From an uncultured Aquimarina sp. (lineage in GTDB: Bacteria; Bacteroidota; Bacteroidia; Flavobacteriales; Flavobacteriaceae), in the NCBI RefSeq assembly GCF_947492965.1, contig NZ_CANLOZ010000002.1:620001-684000 (forward strand): DNA of 64,000 nt, written 5' to 3'. The position numbers and the translations under genes are program-made. The stretch's first letter is position 1; each line of letters opens with the position of its first letter. Under the pieces are notes generated by a model, which saw nothing but the letters and a program-made list of their open reading frames with translations, was not told where the DNA came from and did not search any database. This document shows, piece by piece, positions 43,218 to 51,939 of the stretch.

Positions 43218-43646
43218 TTATTCGATACGATTTAATATTAATTCTTCTGAACTTATTTTATTGACTTTAAACTTCTTCTCTTGATCAGTCTTGTAATCAA
43301 AGACAATCAATAATTGCGTATCAGAATCATACTTCCAAACATCTTGATTTCTGAAGTCATTAGAAAAATATGGTCTGTTATAATTTCCGCATCGTCTTGG
43401 AAGGTTTTTTGAAGTAAAAATCTTAATTCTTCTTTTACCAGTGTATTTACCTATGAAAAAACTAACACCATGCCCTTTATAATTAGTAATATTATTTAAC
43501 TTATTTAGATAAATATCTGGAAAATGTTCATTGGATTTTTTCATACTCCAATTACCTAAAAAATCATTAGTTGTTATTGGATTTTGTTGGGCTAAAGTAG
43601 TATTCGAAATATATAGAAAAAGTACTATGAAGAGTTTTTTTAGCAT
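43218..43646 (-). CDS. Secreted small protein of unknown function
   Basis: The protein has 142 residues with signal peptide MLKKLFIVLFLYISNTTLAQ. The mature part has FLGNWSMKKS near the start, which is lipocalin-like, and a basic stretch (YTGKRRIKIFTSKNLPRRCGN). It ends with KISSEELILNRIE. The fold is probably a beta barrel of the lipocalin type, with unknown function. It lies between bshA and rnpB and has no obvious operon partner. Confidence 0.6.
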   Translation of the reverse strand: MLKKLFIVLFLYISNTTLAQQNPITTNDFLGNWSMKKSNEHFPDIYLNKLNNITNYKGHGVSFFIGKYTGKRRIKIFTSKNLPRRCGNYNRPYFSNDFRNQDVWKYDSDTQLLIVFDYKTDQEKKFKVNKISSEELILNRIE

Positions 43647-43698
43647 GGTCTGATGTATTTATTAATAATCATCAAACAGTATGCCCAAATAAAGAATA

Positions 43699-44015
43699 AA
43701 AAGCAGATCATAAGCCGGATTCTGTAACTCACCTAAATGAGATCCTTATCATTTATCTAGTTCTAAAATTACTTTTAGAATCCAACCGCCTACCCTCCAA
43801 CATTGGGCGTGCAACCCTTAAGCGTTGGTATACATGGCGTTGCACCACATAGAGTTTACCTGATTTCACTACAGCATTACCTGTACATTCTTTCTGCTGC
43901 ACTTGTCCTCGTCTCACGACGGACGGGCGTTACCCGCTATGCTGCACTATGGTGTCCGGACTTTCCTCCTTGTTCCAAACTAAGTTCGGCACACGGCGAT
44001 AAGGTGATCTGCTTG
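43699..44015 (-). ncRNA. rnpB: RNase P RNA (bacterial class A)
   Basis: This is the catalytic RNA that matures tRNA 5' ends. On the minus strand the universally conserved GAGGAAAGTCCGGAC lies near the 5' end and ACAGAATCCGGCTTA near the 3' end. The ends pair as P1: AAGCAGATC (44006-44014) with GATCTGCTT (43701-43709). The 5' end lies about 5 bases beyond a TATATTTG promoter element, and a T-run follows P1 at the 3' end. A 91-codon frame on the other strand across this region is not a real gene. Confidence 0.95.
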
Positions 44016-44018
44016 CCG

Positions 44019-44026
44019 CAAATATA
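44019..44026 (-). promoter_or_regulatory. TAnnTTTG -7 element of rnpB
   Basis: The minus strand reads TATATTTG, a perfect -7 consensus, ending 4-5 bases before the expected 5' end of RNase P RNA. The distance is what an RNA gene needs. No clear -33 TTG is seen. Confidence 0.65.
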
Positions 44027-44207
44027 CTATAAAATATGGCTTTTTAAGGTTCGTACTCACCTATTAATAAACCCTTGATATCCAACTAATAAAAAAGATT
44101 AATTTTCTTAAAATTCTCATAAAACAATGATTTTTATTATATTTATTTACTTGTTATTTAAACCTTTATGACTCTCCCAAGTCTAAGAACAAAAACTAAC
44201 CTGCCTT

Positions 44208-45521
44208 ATGAAAGTGAACTTGCTTTTTATATTAGCCTGCGCTATATTTTTATTTTCCTGCAGTAGCGATAACAACACCTCCCAAAGTGAGGAGAATGAG
44301 GAACCAAATAAGCCCAATATACTTTTAATTATTGCAGATGATATGGGACTTGACGCTACTCCAGGTTACTCCATTGGAGGCATAAAACCTACTACTCCTA
44401 ATCTTCAAAACATGATCGATAATGGTATTCGATTTACCAATTTTTGGTCATATCCAGTATGTACACCGACTAGAGCTAGTATACTTACAGGAAAATATGG
44501 ATTTAGAACTGGTGTTTTGAAAGTAGATGATGATTTATCTCCTTCTGAAACCTCCCTTCATCAGTATTTAACTAATAAATCTACTGGATATAATAGTGGT
44601 ATCGTAGGAAAATGGCATCTTGGTACTGGAGCATCAGAACCTGGTAATTTTGGAATTTCATATTACGCTGGATTATTATCTGGAGGAGTTAGAAGTTATG
44701 AAGATTGGAGTCTAAATGAAAATGGAGTAAATACAACCTCCACAGAATATGTTACTACCAAGCTAACAGATCTTGCTATAAATTGGATTAATGATCAAGA
44801 ATCTCCTTGGTTCTTGTGGTTAGCATATAATGCACCACATACTCCTTTTCACCTTCCTCCATCGGACTTGCACTCTCAAGGTGATCTTCCTAATGATGAA
44901 ACAACTATTGACGCCAACCCTTTGCCATATTACCTAGCTTCAATTGAGGCTATGGATACCGAAATTGGAAGGCTACTCAATTCTCTATCGGAAACAGAAA
45001 GAGATAATACTATAATTATTTTTATTGGAGATAATGGATCTCCTAGTAAAGTAGCACAAGAATATAATAGAAGAAGAGTAAAAGGTTCATTATATCAAGG
45101 AGGTATTAATGTTCCAATGATTATTTCAGGAAAAAATGTAACTAGAACTAATTCGATAGATGAATCACTTTTGGGTACAACAGATTTATTTGCGACTATA
45201 GCAAATCTCGCAGGAGTAAATAGTTCTTCTATCCATGACAGTAAAAACTTTTCTTCACTATTAACTAACCCTTCAACTAATTCAATTCGAGAGTATGTGT
45301 ATTCTGAAGTAGGCAATGATACCAATGATGATGAATACACCATAAGAAATGCCTCTCATAAGTACATCCTATTTGCAGATGGTAGTGAAGCTTTATACAA
45401 TTTACAAAACGATGCTTTGGAAAACACTAATTTATTAAATGACAACCAGCTACCACTTTCGACAGAAGACGAAGCACAATTAAATTTATTAAAAGAAGCA
45501 ATTATAAACATAAAACAATAA
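44208..45521 (+). CDS. Type I sulfatase lipoprotein (Cys-type formylglycine)
   Basis: This 437-residue lipoprotein has a signal ending FSC and a Ser/Asn-rich linker. The sulfatase fold has metal ligands in IIADDMGLD and the active-site signature CTPTRASILTGKYG with Cys85 (oxidised to formylglycine) and Arg89. GKWHLG and GDNGSPSK follow. All catalytic positions are present. It removes sulfate esters from a polysaccharide or small molecule outside the cytosol, and the substrate class is not readable from the sequence. It is the first gene of an operon with YHYH, YwqK-repeat and SCO proteins. Confidence 0.92.
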   Translation: MKVNLLFILACAIFLFSCSSDNNTSQSEENEEPNKPNILLIIADDMGLDATPGYSIGGIKPTTPNLQNMIDNGIRFTNFWSYPVCTPTRASILTGKYGFRTGVLKVDDDLSPSETSLHQYLTNKSTGYNSGIVGKWHLGTGASEPGNFGISYYAGLLSGGVRSYEDWSLNENGVNTTSTEYVTTKLTDLAINWINDQESPWFLWLAYNAPHTPFHLPPSDLHSQGDLPNDETTIDANPLPYYLASIEAMDTEIGRLLNSLSETERDNTIIIFIGDNGSPSKVAQEYNRRRVKGSLYQGGINVPMIISGKNVTRTNSIDESLLGTTDLFATIANLAGVNSSSIHDSKNFSSLLTNPSTNSIREYVYSEVGNDTNDDEYTIRNASHKYILFADGSEALYNLQNDALENTNLLNDNQLPLSTEDEAQLNLLKEAIINIKQ

Positions 45522-45532
45522 AATAACACCCT

Positions 45533-46309
45533 ATGAAAAATAACATACCCTTTTTCTTCCTTATCGTTCTCCTACTGTTCTTAAGCTGTTCATCTGACGA
45601 TAGTAATAATACAAATAATGATAACACAGATAATCCTCCTGTAAACTCAAGTGCTGATATATCTTCTATCGTATCAATGTTTGATAATATAGATGGAGTA
45701 TCCTATGTCATCGAAGACGATTTTATAGAATTTACCACTAATGGTGTACCCAATCATACAAGCCCATATTGGGGTGAAAGTCATCCTATGTACGAAGCGT
45801 ATAATGGAACAAACCCTGATTTTAATTTAAATCCGAACTTGATAAGTTCTCAAAATATTGTGTTCAGAATACCCAGAAGACCCGAAGAAGCAGAAGTAAA
45901 AGAAGCTACAAGATTGGGACCGATAGGAATTTCTGTTAATGGAGTTGTTTTTTTCAATCAATATGCGGGACCAGATAATCAACCTTTAACAGATGAGATC
46001 AATTCCTTTGATCAATTCGCAGGTCACCCAACTGGAGGCAGCCTTTATCATTATCATATTGAACCTTTATTTTTAACCAATACCTTAGGAAGATCATCTT
46101 TTTTAGGATTATTAGCGGACGGATTCCCTGTATATGGACCAGAGGAAAATAACGTGATGGTTACTAGTGATGATTTAGATGAATATCACGGACATACACA
46201 TACTACCACAGATTTTCCAGACGGAATATATCATTATCATATTACCTTAGACGATCCATATATTAATGGAAATGGATATTTTGGAACTCCTGGAAATATT
46301 AGTCAGTAG
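45533..46309 (+). CDS. YHYH-domain lipoprotein
   Basis: The protein has 258 residues with signal FFFLIVLLLFLSC and an Asn/Asp-rich linker. The C-terminal half is the YHYH domain: SLYHYHIEPLF, LLADGFPVYGP, EYHGHTHTTT and GIYHYHITLDD. The regular His-rich motifs suggest metal binding, probably copper or iron, though this is unproven. It starts 11 bases after the sulfatase and ends directly at the start of the next gene, so it is co-transcribed. It is located outside the cytosol. Confidence 0.9.
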   Translation: MKNNIPFFFLIVLLLFLSCSSDDSNNTNNDNTDNPPVNSSADISSIVSMFDNIDGVSYVIEDDFIEFTTNGVPNHTSPYWGESHPMYEAYNGTNPDFNLNPNLISSQNIVFRIPRRPEEAEVKEATRLGPIGISVNGVVFFNQYAGPDNQPLTDEINSFDQFAGHPTGGSLYHYHIEPLFLTNTLGRSSFLGLLADGFPVYGPEENNVMVTSDDLDEYHGHTHTTTDFPDGIYHYHITLDDPYINGNGYFGTPGNISQ

Positions 46310-46876
46310 ATGAATAAACTTCTTTTTTATTTAGTATTATTTATATCATTTGGCTGTAGTAAGGAGAAAAAATCTGATCTCGATGTAACCTATAATTCTA
46401 GAGATTTTTTATTACAAAATGGTGTTTTACAATATAAGGGCACTCCTTTTTCAGGAATTATAACTTCTTCGGATTCTGTCTATAAAATCACTACTAAGAT
46501 TTCTTATTTAGCAGGTAAAAAACATGGAGAAGAAATAAAAACATATGACAATACTACCCTAGCAGAAAAGAGATTTTATCAGCATGGAAAGAAAACGGAT
46601 ACTCATAAAGGATGGTGGAAAAACGGTCAATTAAAATTTCAATATGAATTTAACAATCAAGGTGAATATCATGGTAAAGTAGCTGAATGGTATCAAAACG
46701 GCCAGCAGTCTAAAGTATTTCACTTTATAAATGGTAAAGAAGATGGTTCCCAGAAAATGTGGTCATCCAATGGAAAAATCAGAGCAAACTACGTTGCCAA
46801 AAATGGAGAACGTTATGGGCTTATAGGATTAAAAAAATGTTATACCGTTAGTACCAATGATGAAACCTACAAATAA
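46310..46876 (+). CDS. YwqK/MORN-type repeat lipoprotein
   Basis: The protein has 188 residues with signal peptide LLFYLVLFISFGC. The mature part has repeats of the YwqK (toxin_YwqK antitoxin) type: GKKHGEEIKTYD, HKGWWKNGQLKFQYEF, GKVAEWYQNGQQSKVFHF and EDGSQKMWSSNGKIR. Each repeat has a G-x-W/F-x-x-x-G-Q/K turn. The start codon follows the YHYH stop directly and the 3' end overlaps the SCO gene by 20 bases. The function is unknown; repeat modules of this kind usually mediate binding. Confidence 0.82.
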   Translation: MNKLLFYLVLFISFGCSKEKKSDLDVTYNSRDFLLQNGVLQYKGTPFSGIITSSDSVYKITTKISYLAGKKHGEEIKTYDNTTLAEKRFYQHGKKTDTHKGWWKNGQLKFQYEFNNQGEYHGKVAEWYQNGQQSKVFHFINGKEDGSQKMWSSNGKIRANYVAKNGERYGLIGLKKCYTVSTNDETYK

Positions 46877-47519
46877 GTTATTTTTTACCGTTATTTTCGT
46901 TGTTTTAACGGCATTTTCCTGTAATACAGATATTGAAAAACAAAGCCTCCCTTTTTTTAATTCCGCTGTATTTACTCCAGAGTGGATTGCTGTTGGATCA
47001 CCTGAATATACTAGAATTCATAAAATTGCTCCTTTTAAACTGACAAATCAGGATGGAGATGTAATTACCAACGAAACCTATAATGGAAAGATATATGTTG
47101 CAGATTTCTTTTTTGCTACTTGTCCTGGAATATGTCCCAAATTAGAAAAAAGCATGTCAGTGTTACAAGAGAAATATTTGCATGACGATTCCATTAAATT
47201 ATTATCTCATACAGTGATGCCCACAAGAGATTCTGTCGAAGTTCTGAAAGATTATGCTATCAAAAATGATATTATATCTGGTAAATGGAATTTAGTTACT
47301 GGAGATAAAGAAATGATTTATGATTTAGCTAGAACTTCCTATTTCGCAGACGAAGATTTTGTAAAAACCAAGGACGAAAACGCATTCATTCATACTGAGA
47401 ACTTTATTTTGGTAGATCCAAAAGGAAGAATAAGAGGTGTTTATAATGGAACGATCTCCTTAGAAATAAAAAGACTAATAAGACATATCGAAATGCTTAA
47501 AAAGGAAAGCGATCTATAG
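46857..47519 (+). CDS. SCO1/SenC-family copper protein
   Basis: This 220-residue thioredoxin-fold protein delivers copper, classically to the CuA site of cytochrome oxidase. The signal ends TAFSC, so it is probably a lipoprotein. The copper site has Cys89 and Cys93 in FFFATCPGICPKLE and His179 in NAFIHTENF. All three ligands are intact. The first two codons are ATG ATG, so the start may be 46857 or 46860. It is the last gene of the sulfatase operon and overlaps the YwqK gene by 20 bases. No cytochrome oxidase genes are adjacent. Confidence 0.92.
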   Translation: MMKPTNKLFFTVIFVVLTAFSCNTDIEKQSLPFFNSAVFTPEWIAVGSPEYTRIHKIAPFKLTNQDGDVITNETYNGKIYVADFFFATCPGICPKLEKSMSVLQEKYLHDDSIKLLSHTVMPTRDSVEVLKDYAIKNDIISGKWNLVTGDKEMIYDLARTSYFADEDFVKTKDENAFIHTENFILVDPKGRIRGVYNGTISLEIKRLIRHIEMLKKESDL

Positions 47520-47624
47520 ATGTTTTAAGAATGATAAAACTCATATGGATGTTACAAACTCGACGTTGTTAATAACTACCGAGTAAAAAAAAGTATCTTC
47601 AATATCCTATTTCCAATCTATTTT

Positions 47625-47632
47625 TAACTTTG
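47625..47632 (+). promoter_or_regulatory. TAnnTTTG -7 element abutting dnaX
   Basis: TAACTTTG is a perfect -7 match and ends 5 bases before the dnaX ATG. If it is used, the dnaX mRNA would have almost no leader. No clear TTG is found about 20 bases upstream. Confidence 0.4.
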
Positions 47633-47637
47633 TAGCG

Positions 47638-49440
47638 ATGGAACATTTTATAGTATCAGCTCGTAAATACAGACCCCAAACGTTTAAGGATGTTGTGGGT
47701 CAACAGGCTATTACCAATACGTTGCTAAATGCTATAGAGAATAATCATCTTGCACAAGCTTTATTGTTCACAGGTCCTCGAGGTGTTGGTAAAACTTCAT
47801 GTGCCAGAATATTAGCGAAAACTATCAATCAACAAGGACATGAAAATCCTGATGAAGATTTCGCTTTTAATATTTTTGAGCTAGATGCTGCATCCAATAA
47901 CTCAGTGGATGATATTCGTAATCTCATCGATCAAGTTAGAATACCTCCTCAGGTAGGAACTTATAAAGTTTATATTATCGATGAGGTTCATATGCTTTCT
48001 CAGGCTGCTTTTAATGCTTTTCTTAAGACGTTAGAAGAACCTCCTAAGCATGCTATTTTTATATTAGCTACCACCGAAAAGCATAAAATCATTCCTACCA
48101 TCCTTTCCAGGTGTCAGATTTTTGATTTTAAAAGAATTACGGTTACTGATGCAAAGCTACATTTGATGCAGGTTGCGGAACAAGAAGGTATTGTCGCCGA
48201 TGAAGATGCTCTGCAGATTATAGCACAAAAAGCGGATGGTGCTATGCGAGATGCATTATCAATATTTGATCGAGTTGTTAGTTTTAGTGGTAAAAATCTA
48301 ACCCGTCAAGCGGTTACTGAGAACCTGAATGTTTTAGATTATGAAACTTATTTTAGAACTACAGATCTAATTTTAGAAAATAACATTCCGCAGTTATTAC
48401 TAGAATTTAATGAAATTCTATCCAAAGGTTTTGATGGACATCATTTTATTGCGGGACTAGCTTCGCACTTTAGAGATCTCTTAGTTTGTAAAAATCAAGC
48501 AACTATTAATTTGTTAGAAGTTGGAGAGCAAACCAAGGCTAAATATCTAGAGCAATCACAGAAGTCTCCTCACCCATTTCTTATTAGAGGGATTGAACTG
48601 GCAAATGATTGTGATCTGAAATATAAAACGAGTCGAAATCAACGATTACTCGTTGAACTTTGCCTAATGCAACTTGCCTCTGTACTTACTAAAGACGGAG
48701 AAAAAAAAAATGACCAACCTTACATAATCCCTCCTAGTTATTTTAAGGAAAAAGGCATTCAACCTGTAAAAATCTCACAGGAACAAAAACAAAAAGCAGA
48801 TGATAAGCAATCTTTAACTAATGTAGATCATACTCCTGCTCCAACAATTACAAAGGAAGTAGCCGAAATACCTATTGCTAATACTTCAAATAACACTACA
48901 ACGGACAATGCGGTTGCAGAACCAAAAGAAGTTACTAGTCATACTACATCCCAAAGTAAACCTCTAGTAAAACCAAGACAAAGAGGAACTTCTGGTTTAT
49001 CTCTAAGCAGTATAAAGAAGAAAAAGGAACACGAAGAGAAAAAAGTAGATACCATTGTTGATCCTAAAAATCTACCTAGCGACGATTTTACAGAAGCTCA
49101 AATGCAAAAATGTTGGGAAGAATACGGTAAAATGCAAGATAAAAAAGGAGAGCGTATCATTGGATCTATGTTTGCGATGAATATACCCACATTGAATGAC
49201 GGTAAGATTTATTTAGAACTACCAAACCATTCCATGAAAGCCGATATGGAAAGTGCGCTACCTGGATTGTTTCAGTTTCTATATAAAAAACTAAATAATT
49301 ATAGTATTGCTCTTGATATCCATGTAAACGAAGAAGCTTCAAAAAAATATGCTTTCACTCCACAGGATAAATATGCCAAACTTCGAGAAAAGAATCCTCT
49401 TATCGATAAATTAAGATCTGATTTTGATTTAGATATCTAA
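47638..49440 (+). CDS. dnaX: DNA polymerase III subunit gamma/tau
   Basis: This 600-residue clamp-loader ATPase has the N-terminal FIVSARKYRPQTFKDVVGQ, Walker A FTGPRGVGKTSCARI, the Walker B segment YIIDEVHMLSQAAFNAF and sensor TTEKHKIIPTILSRCQ. The usual zinc-binding cysteines of gamma are mostly missing (the segment between Walker A and B has INQQGHENPDEDF), as in other Bacteroidota. A Lys/Ser/Pro-rich linker (about 380-470) leads to the C-terminal tau region. It is cytosolic and essential. It is a single gene. Confidence 0.97.
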   Translation: MEHFIVSARKYRPQTFKDVVGQQAITNTLLNAIENNHLAQALLFTGPRGVGKTSCARILAKTINQQGHENPDEDFAFNIFELDAASNNSVDDIRNLIDQVRIPPQVGTYKVYIIDEVHMLSQAAFNAFLKTLEEPPKHAIFILATTEKHKIIPTILSRCQIFDFKRITVTDAKLHLMQVAEQEGIVADEDALQIIAQKADGAMRDALSIFDRVVSFSGKNLTRQAVTENLNVLDYETYFRTTDLILENNIPQLLLEFNEILSKGFDGHHFIAGLASHFRDLLVCKNQATINLLEVGEQTKAKYLEQSQKSPHPFLIRGIELANDCDLKYKTSRNQRLLVELCLMQLASVLTKDGEKKNDQPYIIPPSYFKEKGIQPVKISQEQKQKADDKQSLTNVDHTPAPTITKEVAEIPIANTSNNTTTDNAVAEPKEVTSHTTSQSKPLVKPRQRGTSGLSLSSIKKKKEHEEKKVDTIVDPKNLPSDDFTEAQMQKCWEEYGKMQDKKGERIIGSMFAMNIPTLNDGKIYLELPNHSMKADMESALPGLFQFLYKKLNNYSIALDIHVNEEASKKYAFTPQDKYAKLREKNPLIDKLRSDFDLDI

Positions 49441-49516
49441 AATATCCCTTTTCAAATTTATATTCGTAATTAAAAAATTGGGTATCTTTAATACACTAAC
49501 CTAAATAATTTTAATT

Positions 49517-49726
49517 ATGAAAAAACATCTTTTATTCCTTTTGGTAATTCCATTCTTTATGGTGGCCTGCACTGACAAAAAAGCTCAGGAAGAAGAAGCA
49601 AAAAAAACAGAAGAATTAAATAATGAAATTGAAGCTGTAGCTACTGAAATTGATAAAGATTTTGAATCTTTAGAAAAAGAAGCAGAAGAATTAGAAAATG
49701 CTTTAAACGAATTAGATAACCTATAA
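49517..49726 (+). CDS. Short helical acidic lipoprotein
   Basis: The protein has 69 residues. The signal KHLLFLLVIPFFMVAC gives a lipoprotein of about 50 residues that is almost entirely predicted helix and acidic (KKTEELNNEIEAVATEIDK, then ESLEKEAEELENALNELDNL), with a heptad pattern of Leu/Ile/Val. It resembles small Lpp-like coiled-coil lipoproteins in design but has no C-terminal Lys for peptidoglycan attachment. It is 9 bases upstream of a strongly basic helical protein, so the two are co-transcribed and may pair. Confidence 0.7.
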   Translation: MKKHLLFLLVIPFFMVACTDKKAQEEEAKKTEELNNEIEAVATEIDKDFESLEKEAEELENALNELDNL

Positions 49727-49735
49727 AAAAACACA

Positions 49736-50431
49736 ATGAAATTTTCAAAATATATATTTATCGCATTATTAGTTGGATGCATCGGAATTACCAATGCTCA
49801 AAAAGCTGAAAAACCTGCTAAAGACCTGAAAGAAAAGAAAATGCAGAAGAAAGAGGAAATGAAAGAAAAGCGCAAAGAGATGAAGGAGAAACGGAAGGAG
49901 ATGAAAGAAGAAATGAAGGAGAAAAAGCAAGAAATTAAAGAGGCTAAAAAAGAACTGAAAGAAGGTAGAAAAGAAATTTTAGGCGAGCATCGCGAAAAAA
50001 TGAAGGGAATGACAGCTGAAGAAAAAAAAGCATATTTAGCAGAACACCCTGAGCTTAAAGAAAAAATGGATGCTTATAAAGAAGCGACTAAAGAACAAAG
50101 AAAAGAATTAAAAGAGAAACGTGCTTCGTTTAAGAATGAAAAAGCCAATGCGGTACAAACAAGAATTGAAAACAAGAAAGATCGTTTATCTAATCTTGAA
50201 GATCGCAAAGTAAAAGGTGTGGATAAAATTCAAAAAACAAAAGATCGTTTGCTTGCTAAAAAAGAAGCGGGAAAGATTACAGAAGAAGAATATACTGCTA
50301 AAATGGAAAAAGTAGCAAAAGCCGAAGAACGATTAAAAAAGTATGAAGAGAAAATGGAAAAAGTTAAATCTGGTATCACAAAAGGAGAAGAAAAACTTGT
50401 AAAGCTTACTTCAGAAAAAGAAAAGAATTAA
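49736..50431 (+). CDS. Exported Lys/Glu-rich helical protein (SAH-like)
   Basis: The protein has 231 residues with signal peptide FSKYIFIALLVGCIGITNAQ. The mature protein is about half Lys and Glu. Residues 40-90 are near-repeats of a KEKRKEM/KEEMKEKK unit, the charge pattern of single-alpha-helix (ER/K) domains, and a second block ends in KMEKVKSGITKGEEKLV. No enzyme motif is seen. The net charge is positive, against an acidic co-transcribed lipoprotein 9 bases upstream. A role as an envelope spacer or scaffold is possible. The low complexity makes homology searches unreliable. Confidence 0.72.
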   Translation: MKFSKYIFIALLVGCIGITNAQKAEKPAKDLKEKKMQKKEEMKEKRKEMKEKRKEMKEEMKEKKQEIKEAKKELKEGRKEILGEHREKMKGMTAEEKKAYLAEHPELKEKMDAYKEATKEQRKELKEKRASFKNEKANAVQTRIENKKDRLSNLEDRKVKGVDKIQKTKDRLLAKKEAGKITEEEYTAKMEKVAKAEERLKKYEEKMEKVKSGITKGEEKLVKLTSEKEKN

Positions 50432-50448
50432 TACTTTTTAATACAATC

Positions 50449-50479
50449 AAAAGCCTGAATGAATAATATTCAGGCTTTT
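50449..50479 (+). terminator. Terminator after the helical protein pair
   Basis: A perfect 12-base stem AAAAGCCTGAAT/ATTCAGGCTTTT with a 7-base loop lies 18 bases after the stop of the Lys/Glu-rich protein. Confidence 0.87.
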
Positions 50480-50550
50480 AATTACTTCTCTATTTTAAAG
50501 CAGTATCTTAGTCCTCTGAAAAGAAAAATGTATAGTAAAAAAGAAATAGC

Positions 50551-51132
50551 ATGCTTGGATTAAAGCTTCCTACAGATCCACGATGGGTAAACATCGTAGA
50601 AAAGAACATTGAAGAAATACTCACTGATCACGCTTATTGTGAGCAAAAAGCAACATCTACGGCAATATCTCTTATCGTTAGTTTTCCTGAATATACAGAA
50701 CTAGTTCAGGAAATGACTAAATTGGTAAAAGAAGAAATTAGCCATTTTAAAATGGTTCATGATAAAATTATTGCTAGAGGATGGACTTTAGGTAGAGATA
50801 GAAAAGATGATTATGTAATACAGTTGGTTACTTTTTTTCCAAAAGGAGGCAGCAGAACCACTCAATTAGTACACCGATTGCTATATGCAGCGCTTATAGA
50901 AGCAAGAAGTTGTGAACGCTTTAAACTCTTATCCGAAGAATTAGAAGATCAAGAACTCGCAAAGTTTTATAGAGATCTTATGGTAAGTGAAGCAAATCAC
51001 TATACTATGTTTTTAAATTTTGCTCGACAATATGGTGATCGCAAGGAAGTGGATCAAAAATGGCAAGATTTATTAGAATTCGAAGCAGAGATCATGCAAT
51101 CTTTAAGCAAAAAAGAAACTATTCACGGATAA
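50551..51132 (+). CDS. miaE: tRNA-(ms2io6A)37 hydroxylase
   Basis: This 193-residue di-iron monooxygenase hydroxylates the isopentenyl group of 2-methylthio-N6-isopentenyladenosine at position 37 of tRNA. Carboxylate-bridged iron ligands are spread over four helices: ILTDHAYCEQKA, KEEISHFKMVH, LIEARSCERF and VSEANHYTMF. It opens LGLKLPTDPRWV. It needs oxygen, which fits an aerobic organism. It is a single gene, with a terminator shared with the next convergent gene. Confidence 0.93.
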   Translation: MLGLKLPTDPRWVNIVEKNIEEILTDHAYCEQKATSTAISLIVSFPEYTELVQEMTKLVKEEISHFKMVHDKIIARGWTLGRDRKDDYVIQLVTFFPKGGSRTTQLVHRLLYAALIEARSCERFKLLSEELEDQELAKFYRDLMVSEANHYTMFLNFARQYGDRKEVDQKWQDLLEFEAEIMQSLSKKETIHG

Positions 51133-51144
51133 AGATAATTCACT

Positions 51145-51180
51145 TAAATACACAGAAATATCGTTATTTCTGTGTATTTA
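51145..51180. terminator. Bidirectional terminator between miaE and the barrel gene
   Basis: A perfect 16-base inverted repeat (51145-51160 and 51165-51180) with a TCGT tetraloop lies between convergent genes. Both flanks are A/T-rich. Confidence 0.88.
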
Positions 51181-51195
51181 ATTCAACCCATATTA

Positions 51196-51921
51196 TTATA
51201 AAGGAATAAAAGCGGATACCTTATAGAACTCATCTGATGTTCCTGCATCTGTATTTAATGTTGCTCCCGCAGATATCCTAAAAGCAATTCCTTTATCGAA
51301 TTTCAGTTTAATAGAACCTCCTAACCATTGATAAACCAACAAAGGATCTCCATCTTCTTGTCTTGTGATACCGAACGACTCGTAGAAAGCTCCCAAAACA
51401 ACTCGCTTACTTACATTAATTCCTGGTGCCATCCAATTCAATAAATAATCTTTGGTGATGATGTCATCATCTTCGCGAATAGATTTATAATAAGCTATAT
51501 ACCCCTCGAAATCCAGAAACCTTTTTTGGTAATTCACATAGATACTTGGCACAACACCTTCTGCAATCTTAGTTCCTGTACTATTAGAAGAGAACTTTCC
51601 GCTAGTAATTCCGAAAGAAGGATTAATATATAATGATTTATCAAATAGTTTGAAACCCAATCCTACAGATGTTTCTAACAATAAATCACTTCCTGATTCT
51701 AAGTTCCCAAACGCAGGATTTGTCCAAAAAATAGTGTAAAATGTAATATCATAATTTTTACTAGTTTCAAAATTCCCGAAGAAAATTGGATAAAATCCAG
51801 CAACACTATTATGAATAATTTTTGTTGCGAAAGTTGTTTTATTTTCACTCTCTAATTCTTGAGCTTGTAATATATGAGTAGCAAATAGCAGTACTAAAAA
51901 CTTTAGTATAAGGTTTTTCAT
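51196..51921 (-). CDS. Outer-membrane beta-barrel-like protein
   Basis: The protein has 241 residues with signal peptide MKNLILKFLVLLFATHILQAQ. The mature part alternates strands such as FYPIFFGNFE, DITFYTIFWTNPAF and LLETSVGLGFKLF and ends FYKVSAFIPL. The composition is that of a 10- to 12-strand outer-membrane barrel, resembling DUF6733-type proteins. It is convergent with miaE and lies just upstream (18 bases) of the alpha/beta-hydrolase stop. It is on the same strand as the biosynthetic module, and could be its last gene or independent. Confidence 0.65.
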   Translation of the reverse strand: MKNLILKFLVLLFATHILQAQELESENKTTFATKIIHNSVAGFYPIFFGNFETSKNYDITFYTIFWTNPAFGNLESGSDLLLETSVGLGFKLFDKSLYINPSFGITSGKFSSNSTGTKIAEGVVPSIYVNYQKRFLDFEGYIAYYKSIREDDDIITKDYLLNWMAPGINVSKRVVLGAFYESFGITRQEDGDPLLVYQWLGGSIKLKFDKGIAFRISAGATLNTDAGTSDEFYKVSAFIPL

Positions 51922-51939
51922 GATTAATGTGTATTTTGA

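Noticed and set aside
43084..43284. A 66-codon plus-strand frame
   Set aside because: No signal or motif; it overlaps the 3' end of a minus-strand gene.
43803..44078. A 91-codon frame on the plus strand
   Set aside because: It lies over RNase P RNA, whose conserved segments and P1 pairing on the minus strand explain the sequence.
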